This document shows, one piece after another, positions 1 through 13,129 of a DNA stretch of 64,000 bases. The stretch comes from Agelaius tricolor. Lineage: Eukaryota > Chordata > Aves > Passeriformes > Icteridae. How positions within the stretch are numbered: position 1 is the stretch's first letter; the number at the start of each line of letters is the position of its first letter. The position numbers were made by a program, and so were the translations under genes. The stretch lies in assembly GCA_023055355.1 (NCBI GenBank), contig JALJCS010000004.1:14290001-14354000 (forward strand), written 5' to 3'. A model generated the notes under the pieces. The model did not search any database. It saw only the letters and a program-made list of their open reading frames with translations, and was not told the origin of the DNA.

Positions 1-2847
1 AGTGCTGGAGCAGCCCTTTTCCAAGGCATTCATGTTTTCCCTCAATCATTCCCTCACCCTCTCTGGAGCTTGGGGCTTTTCTGTGGTTTTGTGCTTGTGT
101 GAGCAGTGGGTTGGATGAGCACACTCCATTCATGCCTGCTAGACTTCAGCACTATGTGCAGCTCCCTCTGTCATTCAGCATATACATCCTCTCTGCACTT
201 TCCTCTTGGAAAGCAAGTCTGGTCTCGTTAAGGTCTGCTGTCCCAAGGCAGCCTCATTGTTTACATCAGAGCAGCAAATCTACCAAGGAGGCCAATTAAT
301 TGAGATGCATCTGTGGCCAGTTTGAAGCATTAAGCAAAATTCTTAATAAAGAATAATAGGGGATGGTGCAGGCCACAGAGATTATTTGGTTTCCAGGAAA
401 CAGCCTGCAACTGGGAAACCAATATGTTCAGTGCTGGGTGCCAAATTGCCAGCACAATCCTCCTGTTTCGTCCTGCAGGCAGCTAGTAATCGGCCTCTGG
501 TGAGCTCAGCCAGCATGAAAAGCAGTGGGAGGAGCTGCTGTGAGCTCCCCTACCTTGTCACATTTCCAGTAATATGTCAGAGCAGTTGACCCCTGGATGA
601 CTCAGCCACATCTCATAAGGGAAATGCCTGGCAAGAAGATCATGCTGGAGGAAAGGTTTTAACAGCTGGGAGAAGAAGCTCTGTCATTGTGGCAGAAGAG
701 GAAAGTAAGACAGCATGAAAGCAAGACGGCCTACTTGGACACCAGCATGTAAGGGTCAGGAGAAAATGGATGCCCCTATTGATGGTGGACTGAAGTTTTT
801 GTAGGTCAAAGCCATCACAAGAGCCAGAGGGATCAAGCTCTGGATATGCTACCCTGTAAATGTGAAGTGTTGTGTACTTACATACATGTTTGCTTGCAAG
901 GGTTTCAGACTATGATTTCAGAAATCGTTGGCCATCTTACCAGGAAGATCCATCTGCTATGTTGCTGCTTCAGGGGCTGAAAGATATCAAGTGACTTCTC
1001 TGATGAGAGAGTGTGTGTGCTGCTTTAGCATCCAGAGCTAATAATTTAGTAATAATAGGGATGAGACATGCTAGGGACTCCAATCTCTTCATGCCTTTTC
1101 CTGGATGGGGCATATGGTCTGTCAGAGATGAAAAGGCAGCACTGGGAGAAGAACTACTGCTGTTACAGCTGGCAGTAACTGGGCCATGGACCATTCTCTG
1201 TAGCTGTGGAGCCCGTGTTCCCATGGCTTCATGTCCCATAGCTAAAACACCGCCCATTTGACACAGTATCCCAACACTTCACTGTTTCTTTCACAGATAC
1301 CCTCTACCATCAGCTGACTCTGTGGCCTTTTGTTTTCTTGATCATTTAGCTTGCAAACCACCCTGAGACCTAAGCAGAGACCAGAACAATGGTAATCCCA
1401 CTTGTGAACAGTGAGACACACTCAGTGAACACATAGGCTTTTCATTACATGTGCATATCTGTTTCCAAATATTTCAGTCCTCTGTGCTATCTCTGGTGCC
1501 CTTAGGGCTCATCTTGAGTTGCTGAAGTTCTCACACAGCAAATAAAGATCCTAGCCAAAGGTCCAGACCCTCCAAGAAAGAAACCAAAAGTACCAAACTC
1601 CTTAAAAGGGTAAGTATCATGTCAGTGTCAGTAGTAGTATTTTCTAAAAATAAGTCATGGTGGTTTAAACATCTATGAATACATATTGTTTATATATATA
1701 AGCTCTCTTAAACTCCTGAGAAAATTCTCCCGTCCTGAAATGTAGCTCACTTAACTAGGCTTATTGATAGCAGGATTCTACAAAAGTAACAAGCATAACA
1801 AAACCTCTCTCTGAATATTTGGGCCACTCCAGTGGCCCTGAAAGGTCTTGTTTAGCAGCAGTCTATATGCTGCTCTAGCATCTGTTTGGAGATAGTTGGA
1901 GGTTTTTTAATGTCTCTGAGTAAAAAATCAAGAGCCCTTAACCATGGCGCAGATGTGTTCCACTCCAAGGTCTTCAAAACTCCCATATGGCACAAGACCT
2001 GTCCATTTCTCAGAGCAGTATCATGATTTTTTAGCCATCAGACAGTTCACACCTGACTTTTTGGGGTGATTGGAACACAGACCACAGAAAAAATATTAGG
2101 AACACAGAAAAGAAAAAAACAATTTCCTTAATACTGGCCATTTACATCTTCAGGAATTAGTGCTGAAGAGTTCCAAAAGACTTACATCTGTGTTTAATTT
2201 TCTAATCAAAAGTAATTGCACTGGGATTAATGGGATTGTTGACAGGATTCTGCTTACAAATGCATACATAACTTTGAAGGAACAGTATCATATAATCACC
2301 AGAGATACAATCCACATATGTTGTGAATTTGTGCATTTGTCTTCCTTATCCCAGATAGACAAACCTAAGTGTCATTGTTTGTTCAGGCAATGAAATCTTG
2401 TATTTCTCTGTGCAGAAGTTCAGACAATATAAAAGACTGTGCTTATCCCCTTGATCTTCTCTAGGATTTCCCCTGTGACTCACTCCATGCTTCTGAAAAG
2501 TTTGTAGTTTAATCCCAAATGTTATTTCTGTCACTCTTCTGGGATTAAACATTTCCATTTACCTTTCCCTTCAGTCATGAGTTATAGAGTAGGTGGCCCA
2601 TAAAGACTGTTTATCTCTTCACAGTGTTTGAAGGCTTTAATTTCTATTTGAAATTGCTATTTTCTTCCACAGTTGAAAGAGAGAAACCATTGTTACTTTG
2701 CAATTATTTAAGCCTCTAATGTCACATCAGAAAGCTACACTGCTCAGTAGAAACAGTGATAAATTCATACCAAACAGCCTTATATTACCCAAAGGGTCAT
2801 CTATGTGTCTCATGTTTGTTATTTTTTGATAATCATGGCCTAGATTG
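1..2847. other. Intergenic flank, no gene seen
   Basis: No exon, RNA gene or clear repeat is recognised. Open frames are under 100 codons, overlap on both strands and lack domains. Confidence 0.75.
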
Positions 2848-3928
2848 GAATGGACCTGAAATATCATCTAGTGCCAACATCCCAGCCATGGACAGGGACA
2901 CCTTTTTTTAGGCCAGGCTTCTCAACATTTTATCAGCTGACCTTGAACATTGATGGGAGGGGTGGGGGCGGGGGGGTGGGAGTGGGCATCCACAATCTCC
3001 CTCAGCAACCTGGTCCAGTGTCTCATCACCTTCATGGTGAAGAATTTGTTCCTAACATCTAGCCTAAATTTCCCTTCTTTCAGTTTGTACCCATTACTCC
3101 TTGTCCTATCACTACAATTTCTGACAGAGTGTTCTTCTCTGACATCCTTGTAGGACCCTTCAGATATCAAGGTTGCTATGAGGTCTCCATACAGCCTTCT
3201 CTTTCCCAGGATGAACAGACCCAACTTTCTCAGTTTGGCTTCACAGGGACATGCTCCAGTCCTCTTATCAATGTTGTGGCCTCCTCTGCACTTGATCCAG
3301 CAGTTCCACCATGTCCTTCTTATGCTGAGGACCCCAGAGCTGGATGCAGGGTTCTGAGTGGGCTCTCACCAGAGCAGAGCAGAGGGGCAGAATCCCCTCC
3401 CACACCCTGCTGCCCACGCTGCTCTGGATGCAGCCCAGGGTCCCATTGCCTTCCTGGGCTCATGGCTGGGTCGTGTTAAGGTTTTCTTCAATCATCACCC
3501 CCAAGTCCTTCTCCTCAGGGCTGCTGTCAATCTCCATTCAACATGTGGCTGTGTCTGGGATTGCCACAACCCAGGGACAGGACCCTGCACTTTGCCTTGT
3601 TGAACTCTGTGGGGTTTGCACAAACACACCCATCCTGTCCAGGCCCTTCTGGATGGCATTGCTGCCTGCCAAGTGTGTTAGCTGCTCCACAGAGCTTGGT
3701 GCTGGTGCCAAACTTGCTGAGGGTGCCCTTGATCCCACTGTCCATGTCACAGACAGAGGTGTTCAGCAGTATTGGCCCCAGAACTGACCCCAGAGGGACA
3801 CCACTGGTCACTGGTCTCCAGGTGGACAATGAGCTGGTAGCAACAGCTCTGTGTGTGTGGCCATACAGGCAGTTTTCTTTATCCATGGAGTGGTCCCCAT
3901 TGTACCCAGGCCTCTGCAGTCCTTCTTA
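2848..3928 (-). mobile_element. CR1 LINE, 5'-truncated copy of about 1.1 kb
   Basis: Minus-strand translations match the C-terminal part of the CR1 ORF2 reverse transcriptase across several frames. At 3886-3527 there is VTSGVPLGSVLGPILLN, GTLSKFGTSTKL and FNKAKCRVLSLGCGNPRH. At 3224-2960 there is GLFILGKRRLYGDLIA, NCSDRTRSNGYKLKEGKFRL and FFTMKVMRHWTRLLREIVDA. The active-site FADD-type motif is degraded (FGTST). Frameshifts separate the blocks, so this is a dead copy. The 3' end lies at the low-coordinate side near GATGATATTTCAGGTCC on the minus strand; a clean terminal microsatellite is not obvious. Plus-strand open frames over this interval are shadows. Confidence 0.95.
2954..2987 (+). repeat. 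G-rich low-complexity run, G-quadruplex candidate
   Basis: Six G runs of three to six bases separated by one or two bases, inside the CR1 copy (antisense orientation). It satisfies the simple G3+N1-7 quadruplex pattern. It replaces or expands a normally more mixed part of CR1, so it may be a local expansion after insertion. Confidence 0.7.
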
Positions 3929-6900
3929 ATGCTTCCCAGACTGCTGTTCAATATGTATTTCACCAGCAACCACAAGGCACACTATTAGTGGATAATAATC
4001 CTTGGGTTTAACTACACTTGAGACTGTCTCAGTACATTGCTGATCTGGGCTCCCAGAAGACAACAAATCTCCCTTGAAAGCAGGTCAGGTGTAATATCAA
4101 AGATTAGTTATATTTCATTGTATTTCTTCCCAACAACAGATTGGGTAACAGAAAGCTGCATTAATACTGCAGTGCTTCCTAATGCTCTGGCTTTGCAGAG
4201 CAGAATTGCCTGCATTATCACACTAATGTAATATAATGGAGGAGCATTAGAAATGCTCCAGAGATTCAAACTGAGAGTCAGTCTAGTCCAGGGACTGCCT
4301 AGAGCAGTGGCTGGCAACCAAATGTTTTGGAGTAAGCAATAAAACATGTGTAATGTTCCTTTTGTTGCAAGACTCTTCAGCACAAGGGAACTCCTGTCCT
4401 TAGCCCTGCTGCAGATCACTATATTCCCCAAACAACAAGGCTAAGTATCTGACAGAAATGTTATCCTAAGCAGTGTAATTATAAATGCAGATTGTATATA
4501 ATGCCATTTAAGGCATCTAATCCCTTTTTGGAAGTCTTACTGACAAATCTGCTTCTCTGCATGGCAGCACAAATTTAATTAATCTCCGTTCAAGGGGAAT
4601 TCCCCATGAGCCTGTGGTTGTCTTCTTTTTGACTCCTCCACCTGCCCTCTTCTCCCAGGGTGCACAGATAAATACCCATGAGTGCAGAGCTTGCTTTTTC
4701 CCTTGCAGAATGAATCTCAAGGGTTTCATCCTGCAGATGCACACTCAGAACACATTCCCTGTGAGATTTGCATCCTGGCACCCTCTGCAGTGCCCCATCC
4801 AACCTCTTCAATGTTCCTTTCAATATTTTCAGAAGAAAAGTGGCTATTCAGGAGTTGCACCTTCTCTTCCCACTAGGGCATACCCATTTTCCTGAGACCC
4901 TTTTTCTGAATTCCCCCTGGAGAAAAGCAGGTCTGGAGCAGATCCTTAGCAGGACCTGAGGACGCCTGTCTGAAGGAGAGGCTTCTTGCTGGAAGGAAGG
5001 GAGGTCACCCAGTGGGGCAGGTGGGGCGCACAGCTGAAGTGGGCTGCTGATGTGGGAAGGGAGGATAACAGGCTGTATTTGAAGAGCAGGTTGCTTAGCA
5101 TCTGGAGCTTTTTTAGACAGGTAGCTTGAAAGTGTAAGTTGTCTTTTTGATAAGCCTTGCTTTTATCAATTCTCCGCAAAGCTGTCCCCCACACAGCCCC
5201 TTTTAAAATTAATTTTTAAAGTGTAATAAAAATAATTTTATCAAAATGCAACATCTCAGCAAAGGCTCCAATTTTTCACCTCAGTGTTGCCATTATGCAT
5301 ATCATAATGCCATTCCAGTGAACCAAATTTCATCATACCAAAAGCTCCAGCTTGGAAGAAACAAAATACCTCAATAATTCTCATAAAAACTCACATGTTC
5401 CTGTGGAATGTTTCAATCTAATCAAAAGAGCATTTGCTGGATGGACAGGTGTCCAGTCAGAACATTTCAACCAGCTCTGATAAGATACTTAGCAAGTAGC
5501 TTCCAACACACCCTAGAGACTTAGGCACTCAAGGCTCAATGCAACTTCAAGGAGGTTCTTGCTCCAAAAGCACTTGGTATTGATTTGTGTTAACACACTT
5601 CTTCCACTTAACACCAAAATACTACAACAGATAAACAAAAAGCAATCAAGAAATCGAGGGAAAGATTCTGAAATATCATCAGGGATTGGAGCTTCTCCAC
5701 CCAAAGCAGAGCTGGCTGCTGTAACATATTTGGCCACATGCCGGCAAGAGCATGAAGGAAGAAAACAGCAATCAGGAGACAGCAGCATCAAAAAGAGATC
5801 ATGGGAATTGGTAGTTATACTGCTTGGGAAAGTCTCAGTGAGGGATTCAGTGAGTCCTACACTGAGCTCTTCTAGTGGCCAGGGAACTTTCACAAAAGGT
5901 GTTGGAATGAGAAGACTATGAAACTGGCAAGACTCTGCCAAAGCCCTGTAACATTGGAGCTCTCCCCTTCTAAACTGACATCCTCATGCAATGGACCTGA
6001 AGCCACTAAGCTGAGTGAACAAGGAAGGAACCCACCATTTGCACCTGAGACTACATGTCTGGGGCAGTTTATTTCATTTCTCATAATGCTCCATTTCTAT
6101 ACTCTTGCAATCTTATTTCTTTTTCTATCCCTCATCTTGAAGATTGTTCTGTACAGAGCTGAAAACTAAATGTATTCCAAAATACACTGTTAATTACATA
6201 TAAGACCTTTGACTGCTCTAAGCAACACATGGGATTTAAATATATACTGTCGTTCCCCTGTGGATTAGCAGCACTTTTAAATCTGTCTCGAAATCAATAT
6301 TTTGCATCAGTGACTAGAGAAAATTAGTCTGGGACTGAAATTGAAACCTGCAGCTATCTTCATCACATCCGCACAGCTCCATCCCTCCAGGAGACTGTGC
6401 CATCTGGTGCATTGAGATCAGGATACTTGTCAGGCAACCAAATTGAGTTGAGAAGCTTTGGGTGCTAAGAATTCTTCCGTTCAGACTTTTACTGATATTA
6501 GGAATAGACCTTACACTTCACTAATTGCTGTAAAACCTTTCATGCATGCTCTTTCACACATCAGAACTTCTCAGGGAATCGGAAATGCCTTTGCACCCTG
6601 TTTCTGAGTTTGCCTCCAAAAAATGAAATTTTCCCATGGAAAGTAGCTCATCTGTAGTAGCTGCTAGTGTCAAGTGAAGGTAGTACCTGAAATAAATTTC
6701 CTCAATGTGACCTTTCTGCAAGTCCACAGAGCACAGGCCCCAGAAGCATTTTAATTCTCAGTCAGGGACATGCTGTGCCCTGTTACACCTCCGTCTTCAT
6801 TTGATCTGCTGCAAGCCATGTGTAGCTGGTAAGTTAGCATACCTCACTCTGCAGGAGGATATCTAGCTTTCAATGAAACAATGATCCACCACTCCAGCCA

Positions 6901-7689
6901 TTACTCTACCTGACAATCATTTCCATCCTCTTTTGTCTTTGCAGTTCCTGGATTTAGAAGGATTTTTCCCTCTAGTACTGTTTGCAAATAAAAACCCAAT
7001 ACTGTCGTATCCTTTTATTATTTGCAAACATCTCTTTTCCAAGCTTTTAAATTTACATATATCTGAGCATTTTCCCCATACAAAAGCTGATTTCAGGCCA
7101 GCAAATTTTGAACTTCCAATTGTACTTTGTTATCTTGTACTTTGTTACCCCTGTCAGTGCATCAGTAACCACAGGATGAAAACAACTGCTTTTAAGGAGA
7201 TCAACATCCCATCCTCCTCCCTCTAAATAAACCAAGGTGCTGGAAGCTGTTACTTTCAGGCAGCTTTTTCAGACCTTGCACCACTTATATATCTGTATTC
7301 TGAGTCCTCTGCTGTCCCATTTCATGTCTTTGCCTCCTCCAGCATCCTCTCCTCTCCATCCTCCAGCATCCTCCTCCTTGTACCAGTGACACCAAGCTGA
7401 ACACAGTGGGGTAGGGCTGGTGCCACCACAGCTGAAGCCAACAGTCTGTACCTCCCTGTCTCTGCTCCTTGTTCACAGCCCCTGTACAGAGCAACTGTGT
7501 TAACCCTTACAGCTGGAGCCTCTCACCTAAAATGCACATTAAGGAAGCCTGCCAGAGGCACTGCTTTCCAAAACTGTCCTTTCCCTCACCAGAAGTTGCT
7601 TCTTACTGATTTTTACTATTAGCCAAACACAAAGGACTATGTAACGGGCAGTACACAATTCAGTAATCTGGATTTCCCTGAGGAATGCT
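3929..7689. other. Intergenic flank, no gene seen
   Basis: Overlapping open frames at 5513-5941 (minus, 142 codons) and 5559-5921 (plus, 120 codons) show no recognisable domain, signal peptide or splice context. I treat them as chance. Confidence 0.75.
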
Positions 7690-7945
7690 TCCTTAGCCAT
7701 TCATTATTCCATATATTCCTGTTTCTTCTGCAAATTTTATCAGCAATGATTTTCCTGTTTCCTTCCAGATTATTGATTAAAATATTGAACAGCCCTTGGA
7801 CTGAAATCCATCCTTCAGGGATACGACTAATATCATCTGCATTCACACACTGGTCCACTTGAACAATTACTTTTTGAGATCTATTTTTTGGTCCATTTTT
7901 AATCCATTTAACAGGACTTATTGATTCCTCGACCATGCTTATTTT
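7690..7945 (-). mobile_element. Decayed LINE reverse-transcriptase relic (CR1 clade likely)
   Basis: The minus-strand frame 7936-7637 contains WIKNGPKNRSQKVIV followed by ISRIPEGWISVQGLFNILIN and NLEGN. This aligns with the conserved CR1/L3-type segment WLxNRSQxVxVNG ... [26 protein letters not shown]. It is the reverse-transcriptase region just before the catalytic aspartates, which are not recognisable downstream. Many substitutions (PQGS to PEGW, for example) show an old, inactive copy. Sequence to the right (to about 8.33 kb) may contain more of the element, but I cannot align it with confidence. Not a host gene. Confidence 0.7.
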
Positions 7946-9832
7946 AAGGAAGAGGTACTTTAGAACACAATGGAAACCTTATTCATTTGGGAAAGTGCAT
8001 TCATTCAGGTCCTGGCAGCCTGGGGAATTGATGTTGACCATGGTGCTGACAACACAGCATTTCTTTGTGGGTTTTTTCCCCTACTATTTCCTACCACAGT
8101 TTTTTGCTGTCCAGGAAAAGAGAGGTATGAAAACCACTGCTGTATTTCAGAGATGCTGTGCTTTACATCTTCTTCAAACCCCTGTTCTACAGAGGGACTT
8201 GCCTGGTACGGGTTTTTGATTACCACTAGGGAGCAGCGTTTTATCCCTGGTGTCCAGAATTAGGCCAGAGAGTTCCAGGGCTATACCCAAATCTCTTTGT
8301 TTTTAAAAGGATGCTAGGAGGAAAATGTGTTATTCTCCAGTGCTTTTGAGATCATCCATTTTTTCTTGACTGAAAAAATCTTTATGGATGCTATGTATGA
8401 GATAGCAGGCCAGTACACCTCTTACCAACAAATTATTTGTCTTTAGCTGCATGTAACTCCAGTTATGATCTTCATGCAGGCAGAATTAGCTTTGTTGTGC
8501 TGTGGATAAGTCCTTTTTGGAGACAAGGCAATTGAAATGGAATATTTCAAGCATGCTGAGGATCCAGGAAAAGCTTTCATTCTGAAAAAAGATTGGAAGA
8601 ATATCTACTTTTAAGATTTGAGGCACACAGAGTTTGTTTATGTAGGTTTTTGTAGTATTTGTAACCAAAACAAGCCCCGACACCCAGGCAGCTGTGTAAC
8701 AGAGAGCCTGTCCTGACCCTGTCAGAGAAATCAAGCACAAATGGAAACCAAGTAACCTGTCTAAACCAAGGAATAAATTAATGTAAGAGTAGCAAGGAAA
8801 TTTCATTTTCCTCTCCAGGAATGCCTGCAAGGCACAGGAGCACAAGGGATGTACCTGTTCATAGCTCATGCCATTGCTTGCCAGGCAGGTGGATCACTCC
8901 CCAGCTCTCACACACAGACCACTTACCCCAGAGACTGGTCTAGACCAAATCAGTGGGAAAGAGGGGTTTATCCTGACATTTCTTGGACATGTCAGGGCAG
9001 TCCAATGCAGCTTTAGCAGTGCACCGCAGCTGTGAAAGGGATGAATCCAACTAAAAAAGGAGAGAAACAGGAGGGCACATATTACACAAAGGATAATAGG
9101 TATCCTGACAGAGAGTAAGTTGCAGGCAGTTACAGTGCCTGCATGTAAACAGCATGTGTGTAGGTATCTGCTCAGGATATTGGAGAGGACTGCATGGAAG
9201 CCTGCTTAGCAGATGATGCAAAGGTAGTAAATTGCTCCCTGTGTCTAGACAGGCCTTTTAGGGACTGCTGGAAAGGAGGTGATAGTGATAGACAGTCAGT
9301 TGTGGTTGAAAAAGGGGTGGGAAAGAAAGAAGATTCTTTATGTAAAGTTTATGGCTTCAGACAGCATCATCTTTGGAAGTCCTTTGGGGTATTCAAGGCA
9401 AGTCAGAGATGTGGAAAAGCAAAGCCTTAATGAATAGCTGAGCAGATGATATATGGAAGGTGTGAGGGGGAAATGTTCAGTTTCATCATAAACACTCAAA
9501 TAATTGACTTTTGGAGTGGAATGTCTTCAGCTAATCCAGCATGGAAGTGGGCTGAGCTGTCAAACAGCAACTCAGAAAATTAAAAAGCAGAAAAAGCAAT
9601 GAAGTACAACAAAGATATTCTTTGGAATGTTGTGTCTATAAGGGTGAAATGAGAGAAACTGCACCCTCAGAAAAAGAAGAGTGCAGTAAAAGCTCATGGA
9701 AAAGAAAAGGAAAGGGGAAGTGAGAAGATATCAATTCTCATTTAAGCAGACAATGGGCAATAGGAAATTAAATCACAGCATATAGATACGTACATACATA
9801 CACATGTAGAAGTATACATACATATGGTTGTC

Positions 9833-9893
9833 AAATACTGGTCATCCTAGAAATACTGGTCATCCATGTTTTCAGTGGGAACTGAAAACATGG
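9833..9893 (+). repeat. 15-bp direct repeat followed by a 13-bp perfect hairpin
   Basis: AAATACTGGTCATCC occurs at 9833-9847 and again at 9851-9865. The second copy runs into a perfect inverted repeat: arms 9864-9876 (CCATGTTTTCAGT) and 9881-9893 (ACTGAAAACATGG) with a GGGA loop. A TA-rich stretch with TACATACATA runs precedes it. Confidence 0.85.
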
Positions 9894-12800
9894 TTTTAAA
9901 TGAAACTACTAATAAACAGACTGTAGCAGAAACTTGGTAGAAGAGTGATAATTAATAGAGTTCTGAAATGTCACAGCAGGTGACTACTTTGCTGCTAGCA
10001 ATATGCAAGACTCAGCTCAAAAGAGAAAGGCTGATAGGATTGAACAGCAGGGTAAAGATGCTATCAGGAAAAGGAAATAAGAGTTCCAATTGGGACCAAA
10101 TGAGGACAACAGGAATCCTTCTGGTTAGTCTGTTATGAGCAGGCAGGACAAAAGCCTTAGAGAAGCAACATGCCAAGGGCATATCATTTTACTCCAGTCA
10201 TCAGGAGAAGGATGCTCTTCACAGGCTGTGTAAAAGCTGTAGATGGTTGCAGAGGTCAAGGTGAGAAGATCAGGTCCCAGCAGAAAACCAAATATATTCT
10301 TCATGCCTGCATTAATTCAGAATGAGCTCTCTGAGGTTCACAGTTCATTTTCAGGCATATCTCTTGGGATATGCTCAAGGATTTTATCTAAATAAACCTA
10401 TAGAATAACCTCTTAAAATAAAGAATGAAAAAGTCTCCATGAATGATGCCATTCATCCAAAACTTGAAAAGGAGCCCAAGTATGAAATTCCCACATCAGT
10501 TACTATGGTATGAGTGCTACCATTTACAGCAGCCCCAGTGGAGGAATGGTGGGTGGCAGGTAAGGTATGTTTTAAAAGACCTGTGGAGACAGATGTTGTG
10601 GGCCGTGCAGGTTAGAAATTCTGATGTACATGCTGAGCAATACAAGATAGAATTTATTGATATAACAAATAAGAGGAGCATACTCAGTTTTTGTGGAAGG
10701 AAGTAATGTTTCACTTATCTGTGAGGGTTATTTTGGAGAACCACTGAATTTGTTTGTGAGAAAGACCTAGGTTTTCTTAGGATCTAAGGACTCTGCTTGA
10801 CTGTATTTGTTGCATCCATACATTCTGTGATTCCCTACAGGATTTTGGAGACCTGAAGCTCTGATAGGCTACAAGCAAAAATGTATTGCCTAGCTAAAGA
10901 ACAGGGTAAAATAAAGGAAAAAGTAAACAAATAAAAAGTCATAATTTACAGTACACAGGTTGTAAATGAAACAGATCCAGACAGAAATGCATGTTGCACA
11001 GCTTGTTTACAGATGATTATTAGAAGGGGTAGTTGCCTAATGAGGCAATCAACTTTGGCAAGCAGACAAAGTTGGCGTAGTGAAACAAGTGGTACTGAGA
11101 AGGGTTGTCAAAAAATCATAAGAAGCAAAATAACGTAAGAAAAAGTTTTAGATTAAACTCTGGTATTTAATACAAAGCAGTTACCATGTGGCAACAGCAG
11201 TGTCAATGCTGCATACAAAGTGGTGAATTGTGAATTATACATTTTCCCTAAAAAAAAGATTATTATATTACTGTGGGTTGGTCTGCAGAAACATTTGTTC
11301 AGTAAATAGTAAAAATACAAAAAGGAACTAATCTAAAAGTTAGTAGATGGCAAGACAACAGAACAGGCTATATTACTATGTTAATCCATAAGGCCTAAGA
11401 TATCCATATCCTGAATACCAACTCCAATTCATTCATCATAGAATTTTGTGCAGCCAAAGGAGCACCATAGGAATGACTGGGGTGTGGAGAGGCTGCAGCA
11501 TGCAGGGTGATTAAATATAAGCAGGGTGCTTCTTCCTGAGAAGAGCTGGCTGAGGGTGAATATGCTAGAGCTCATGCTCACCATCATGGTATGGTGTCCA
11601 AACCCCAGGGAAGCAGAGCTGCAGCACTGGGAATGGATTCCATGAGAGGGAAATGTGTTTGGGATTTCTGAGCTGTCAGAACTTGTTTTGAATCTGAACT
11701 TTATTGTTGCAGAAGTTTGAGTTATTTGGCTCTATATGGAGAACAGAGATGAGGGCAGTGAAAGAAGTTTTAAGGAATCTGCCTCCAGTTGCTGAAGACA
11801 AATATTCCCTGAAAGCCAACATGCACTCTTGTAGGACACACTAATTTCTCACTTCAGAGACTGACACATTCTTCAGCAGTTTTCTTATAAATTTTCCCTT
11901 GCTTCTGAACAAGCACCAGGACTGATATATAAAGACCTTGAACAAATTGTGCTGAACTGCCAGATCTCACACTCACTATCATCTGAGGGGCAGCATTTGG
12001 AAATGGCCTCTCACTGTGCCAGATGCTGCACAGCCACAGAAAAGAAGGGCATTCTTGCATTGCTCTACAGCAATTTCTCCTTGTTGTGGGTATTGAGGAG
12101 GCCAAGATGCTAAACATGAGTGACATTAAGGATGGGTACTGTCAAGAGAGAAGGAAGCCATTTACAATAATGAAATCACAGGCCTTCATTTTTGAAATTT
12201 AGGAAATGTTTAATAATAAAATTTGCCCATGCAGCCCACAAATAATGTTTTGTACAGCCCTCTCTCCATATGCCCCCCCAGCCTCTTCCACCCTCTTATC
12301 CCCCAGTTCTCTTCTTTTTGAATGATTCAGTACAACTGAATGATCTTTTCTCTTTGCAGCAGGGTAGTCCTCATCCACATCACCCTAACTTCTCCACACA
12401 ACCTATCCTCCACTTCATCCACCTCAGTTTTGACTATGCTATGAAGCCCCTTGGATCGCCAGGTATCCTAACCGAGAGACTCTTTATTTAGGGGTGCCTG
12501 AAATTCATGGCTTCCTCTTATTACTTCTGGACCTTCTGCTTTAGCACTCCTCAGTTTCATGTTTCCTTAACTAGATTTCTTTACTTCTGCACTCTTTTCC
12601 CATCATTAGAGCACCACACCTATTTTATGAATCAATTCAGCTTTTGAAAGTAGAAGTAGCATTTCGATCTGAGTGTGTGAAAAATCCATAATGTGAAATA
12701 GAAAGGTCCTTCCTTCTGATGGTGTGAGCAATAAGAAAAATTGCAAAGTTCAGAAAAGAAAGAAATTGCAGAAGAGTAAGGAATGCTTAAAAAATTTGAA

Positions 12801-13061
12801 ATTCTAGGACAAACGCCCATAATGCAAAAACCACCAATGTGTTCAAAATAGTTTTGTGCTAGCACAAGTTGGATCTAGTGCTGTTTGTGTGCCTGGTGTC
12901 ACTGCTGGACATGGAAAAGACTGTCGGGAGGGTGATCCTGATGCTCACATAAACTTGCAAGATTATCAGTGTTAGGCTGGAGCTGGCCTGAATTTATTAC
13001 TGATGCTAATTTTCATCAGGTGGACCATGGAATTACAGTATCATTTCAGTGTACTATTGTT

Positions 13062-13079
13062 TGTACACACACACACACA
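13062..13079 (+). repeat. Short CA microsatellite
   Basis: A run of about eight CA units just upstream of the CR1 copy beginning near 13130. Confidence 0.85.
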
Positions 13080-13129
13080 TTTACATATATTCAGTATAAT
13101 ACAATTTTAGAATTAAAGCCCCACTACTG

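Larger units (their letters stand above)
7946..13129. other. Intergenic flank with one hairpin, no gene seen
   Basis: Part of 7.95-8.33 kb may be further decayed LINE sequence. The hairpin at 9864-9893 is listed separately. No coding gene is recognised. Confidence 0.72.

Noticed and set aside
3129..3929. Plus-strand frames of 116, 147 and 128 codons
   Set aside because: Antisense of the CR1 reverse-transcriptase copy.
5513..5941. 142-codon minus-strand frame overlapping a 120-codon plus-strand frame
   Set aside because: No domain, no splice context; lengths within chance expectation for the window.
8080..8330. Possible continuation of the LINE relic (a DLGIALEL-like segment near 8.29 kb on the minus strand)
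   Set aside because: Order relative to the reverse-transcriptase block and similarity are too weak to call.
10821..10836. CATTCTGTGATTCC resembling a CR1 terminal repeat
   Set aside because: Only one unit and no recognisable CR1 3' region upstream.
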